Assembly (NCBI GenBank): GCA_001723765.1 | Contig: MAYW01000031.1 | Coordinates: 1 to 36,136 of the forward strand | Direction: 5' to 3' | DNA: 36,136 bases | From: Candidatus Scalindua rubra | GTDB taxonomy: Bacteria > Planctomycetota > Brocadiia > Brocadiales > Scalinduaceae | Shown: positions 34,760 through 36,136 of the stretch, one piece after another | How positions within the stretch are numbered: position 1 is the stretch's first letter | Layout of the letters: the number at the start of each line of letters is the position of its first letter | Notes under the pieces: generated by a model | Databases searched by the model: none | Told to the model about the DNA's origin: nothing | The model's input: only the letters and a program-made list of their open reading frames with translations | Position numbers and translations under genes: made by a program

Positions 34760-36037
34760 ATGAATGCACACAAAAAAATCTTTTTTATATCATCTTTCCT
34801 TTTATCAATTCTATTCATTTGTCTTTTCTCACATTCTATTTTTCCACAAATTGAGGAGAAAAAAACAAAAGGTTTTGAAAAGAAAAATGAGAAACTTTTA
34901 GATAAAGAAGCTTTCAGATTTATAAACACTATCATTGATCAGCACTGGCTGATATATGGTGATTCTTGGTTTACTATTAGTGGATCACTTATTCAGATGA
35001 AGGATGTTGCCTATGAAGTTGAAATACAAGATATTAAAGAAGTTGATAGAATGAATGGTATTGAATGGAAGGGATACTTTTATATATACCCTAAATTCAC
35101 AAGGGAAAGGAAAGGTACATTTGCATTAGGAAACGGCCATAACCATTATAAGTGCAGGCTTTGCGGAGATAAATACAGAGACGGACATACTACTTTTAAA
35201 ACCGCTGATAGTACATGGGGTGAATGGTATGCAGGCGACGCTGGTTTTCCTCCAGGCAGTATTGATGGCGGTACGAAACGAATTTATCGTTATGAGGTCT
35301 GGAAGACAGATGGTAAATGGACTTTTAAAGAAGTTCTTGCTGAAGGGCCCTGTATTTCTGGTTGGTGTATTTATTTTGGTGGTTTGAAAAAACCTAAAAT
35401 AGAAGAGTTTCCAGATTTTACGGGAAGTGGCAAATTGAAAGAAAAACAACAAACTTCTACGAAGCAATTTGGAAAAGATACCAATTCTGACAAATCAAAT
35501 TTAATTTTAGGCCGTTGGAAAAATGAAGTTGGTATTATTGAATACTTCAAAGACGGTACTTTTATGTTGAATACTTATACTGGAGAAAAGAAAGCAGGTA
35601 AGTGGAACATAAATGGAGATACCCTTGCATTGCGTTTTTACATTCATCCGAAAACACATACATATAAGATATTAGAACTATCTACATCCACATATAAAAT
35701 TATGGGAATTAGTGTTGACAAGAATACTTACAACGCAAGAAGAATAAAATCCATAAAGCAATCTCCTGTATACACTACAGAAAAATCTAAAATATATTTA
35801 GCTAAACCTCGTGTTAAGTTGGAAACAAATTATGGCATTATTACCCTGGAGCTTGATTCACCAGCTGCCCCAAAAACTGTGGAAAATTTTCTCCAATATG
35901 TTCGTGATGGATCTTATGATGGTACAATCTTTCACAGAGTAATTAAAGGATTCATGATCCAGGGAGGAGGTTTAAATGCCAATATGCAAAAGAAACGTAT
36001 CTACCCAATATCTTGTGGGAGATTGATATACTTCTGA
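34760..36037 (+). CDS. Exported protein with a truncated C-terminal cyclophilin domain
   Basis: 425 residues with an N-terminal signal peptide like that of the upstream repeat protein. Residues about 45-235 are unassigned and cysteine-containing (HYKCRLC, CISGWC). About 248-300 has the lipocalin-like strand pattern LGRWKNEVGIIEYFKDGTF. From about 353 a cyclophilin-type peptidyl-prolyl isomerase begins (ETNYGIITLELDSP, then FHRVIKGFMIQGGG), but after MQKK the sequence leaves the family and ends at TGA 36035, well short of the normal ~150 residues. The catalytic arginine region FHR is present, but the second half is absent, so the isomerase domain is unlikely to be active. Confidence 0.75.
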   Translation: MNAHKKIFFISSFLLSILFICLFSHSIFPQIEEKKTKGFEKKNEKLLDKEAFRFINTIIDQHWLIYGDSWFTISGSLIQMKDVAYEVEIQDIKEVDRMNGIEWKGYFYIYPKFTRERKGTFALGNGHNHYKCRLCGDKYRDGHTTFKTADSTWGEWYAGDAGFPPGSIDGGTKRIYRYEVWKTDGKWTFKEVLAEGPCISGWCIYFGGLKKPKIEEFPDFTGSGKLKEKQQTSTKQFGKDTNSDKSNLILGRWKNEVGIIEYFKDGTFMLNTYTGEKKAGKWNINGDTLALRFYIHPKTHTYKILELSTSTYKIMGISVDKNTYNARRIKSIKQSPVYTTEKSKIYLAKPRVKLETNYGIITLELDSPAAPKTVENFLQYVRDGSYDGTIFHRVIKGFMIQGGGLNANMQKKRIYPISCGRLIYF

Positions 36038-36136
36038 AACTTCATCATCAGAATCACCATTTCCTTAAATTCACAAAACACTTCCTTTTCAAATTCTACA
36101 TCAATAGAATTTATTCTTTTTAGCAATAAATTGCAA
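36001..36136 (-). CDS. Partial minus-strand reading frame entering from the right edge
   Basis: An uninterrupted 44-codon frame ending at 36001 (KEVFCEFKEMVILMMKFQKY, then INLPQDIG and stop). It overlaps the broken end of the cyclophilin gene. It may be the end of an inserted element; no family is recognisable. Confidence 0.3.
   Translation of the reverse strand, partial: CNLLLKRINSIDVEFEKEVFCEFKEMVILMMKFQKYINLPQDIG

Noticed and set aside
1-36136. CRISPR arrays, tRNA or rRNA genes
   Set aside because: No regularly spaced direct repeats with unique spacers, and no tRNA or rRNA-like sequence was recognised.

Overview
The window is AT-rich bacterial DNA with long intergenic spaces full of short palindromic repeats. 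It resembles an anammox-type planctomycete (Scalindua/Brocadia-like), but this is an inference. It rests on two ammonium transporters around a P-II gene, low GC, MEP-pathway isoprenoid genes, a B12-radical-SAM gene beside a lipid acyltransferase, and large repeat proteins. No rRNA, tRNA, CRISPR array or complete insertion sequence was seen.

Layout. 1-4.9 kb: the end of a VanZ-like membrane protein, a DUF2851 protein, then a B12-binding radical SAM enzyme followed closely by a DUF374 lysophospholipid acyltransferase. 5.2-9.3 kb (minus strand): ispG, dxr and an RseP-type site-2 protease with four PDZ domains; dxr carries one extra A in a poly-A run. 10-15.3 kb: a small membrane protein, a DICT-like sensor domain protein, a PIG-L/BshB1-like deacetylase, an AIR-synthase-related protein (also with an extra A in a poly-A run) and hflK-hflC behind a good sigma-70 promoter. 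15.5-19.1 kb: a TonB/TolA-like protein, ExbB/TolQ and ExbD/TolR, then mazG.

19.5-24.2 kb is the nitrogen region: a divergent Amt transporter, then glnK and a more canonical Amt. The first amt and glnK each have a sigma-54 promoter matching the consensus. Each promoter has a near-identical dyad ending exactly 102 nt upstream of its -24 GG. This suggests one enhancer-binding protein co-activates both units, and it is the strongest new regulatory observation here.

24.2-28.3 kb: a zinc-ribbon membrane protein, a ParD-like/RelE toxin-antitoxin pair, a GC-richer ribokinase plus nucleoside hydrolase pair (probably acquired), and a second RelE-type toxin whose antitoxin gene has the third +1 poly-A frameshift. 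29-36.1 kb: secreted or envelope proteins of unusual architecture. These are a CsgG/TolB-like-PEGA-zinc-binding protein, a ~1040-residue protein with about 13 repeats plus zinc fingers and an RDD domain, a small lipoprotein, and a protein whose cyclophilin domain is cut off near the right edge. Remnants of toxin-antitoxin genes lie between them.
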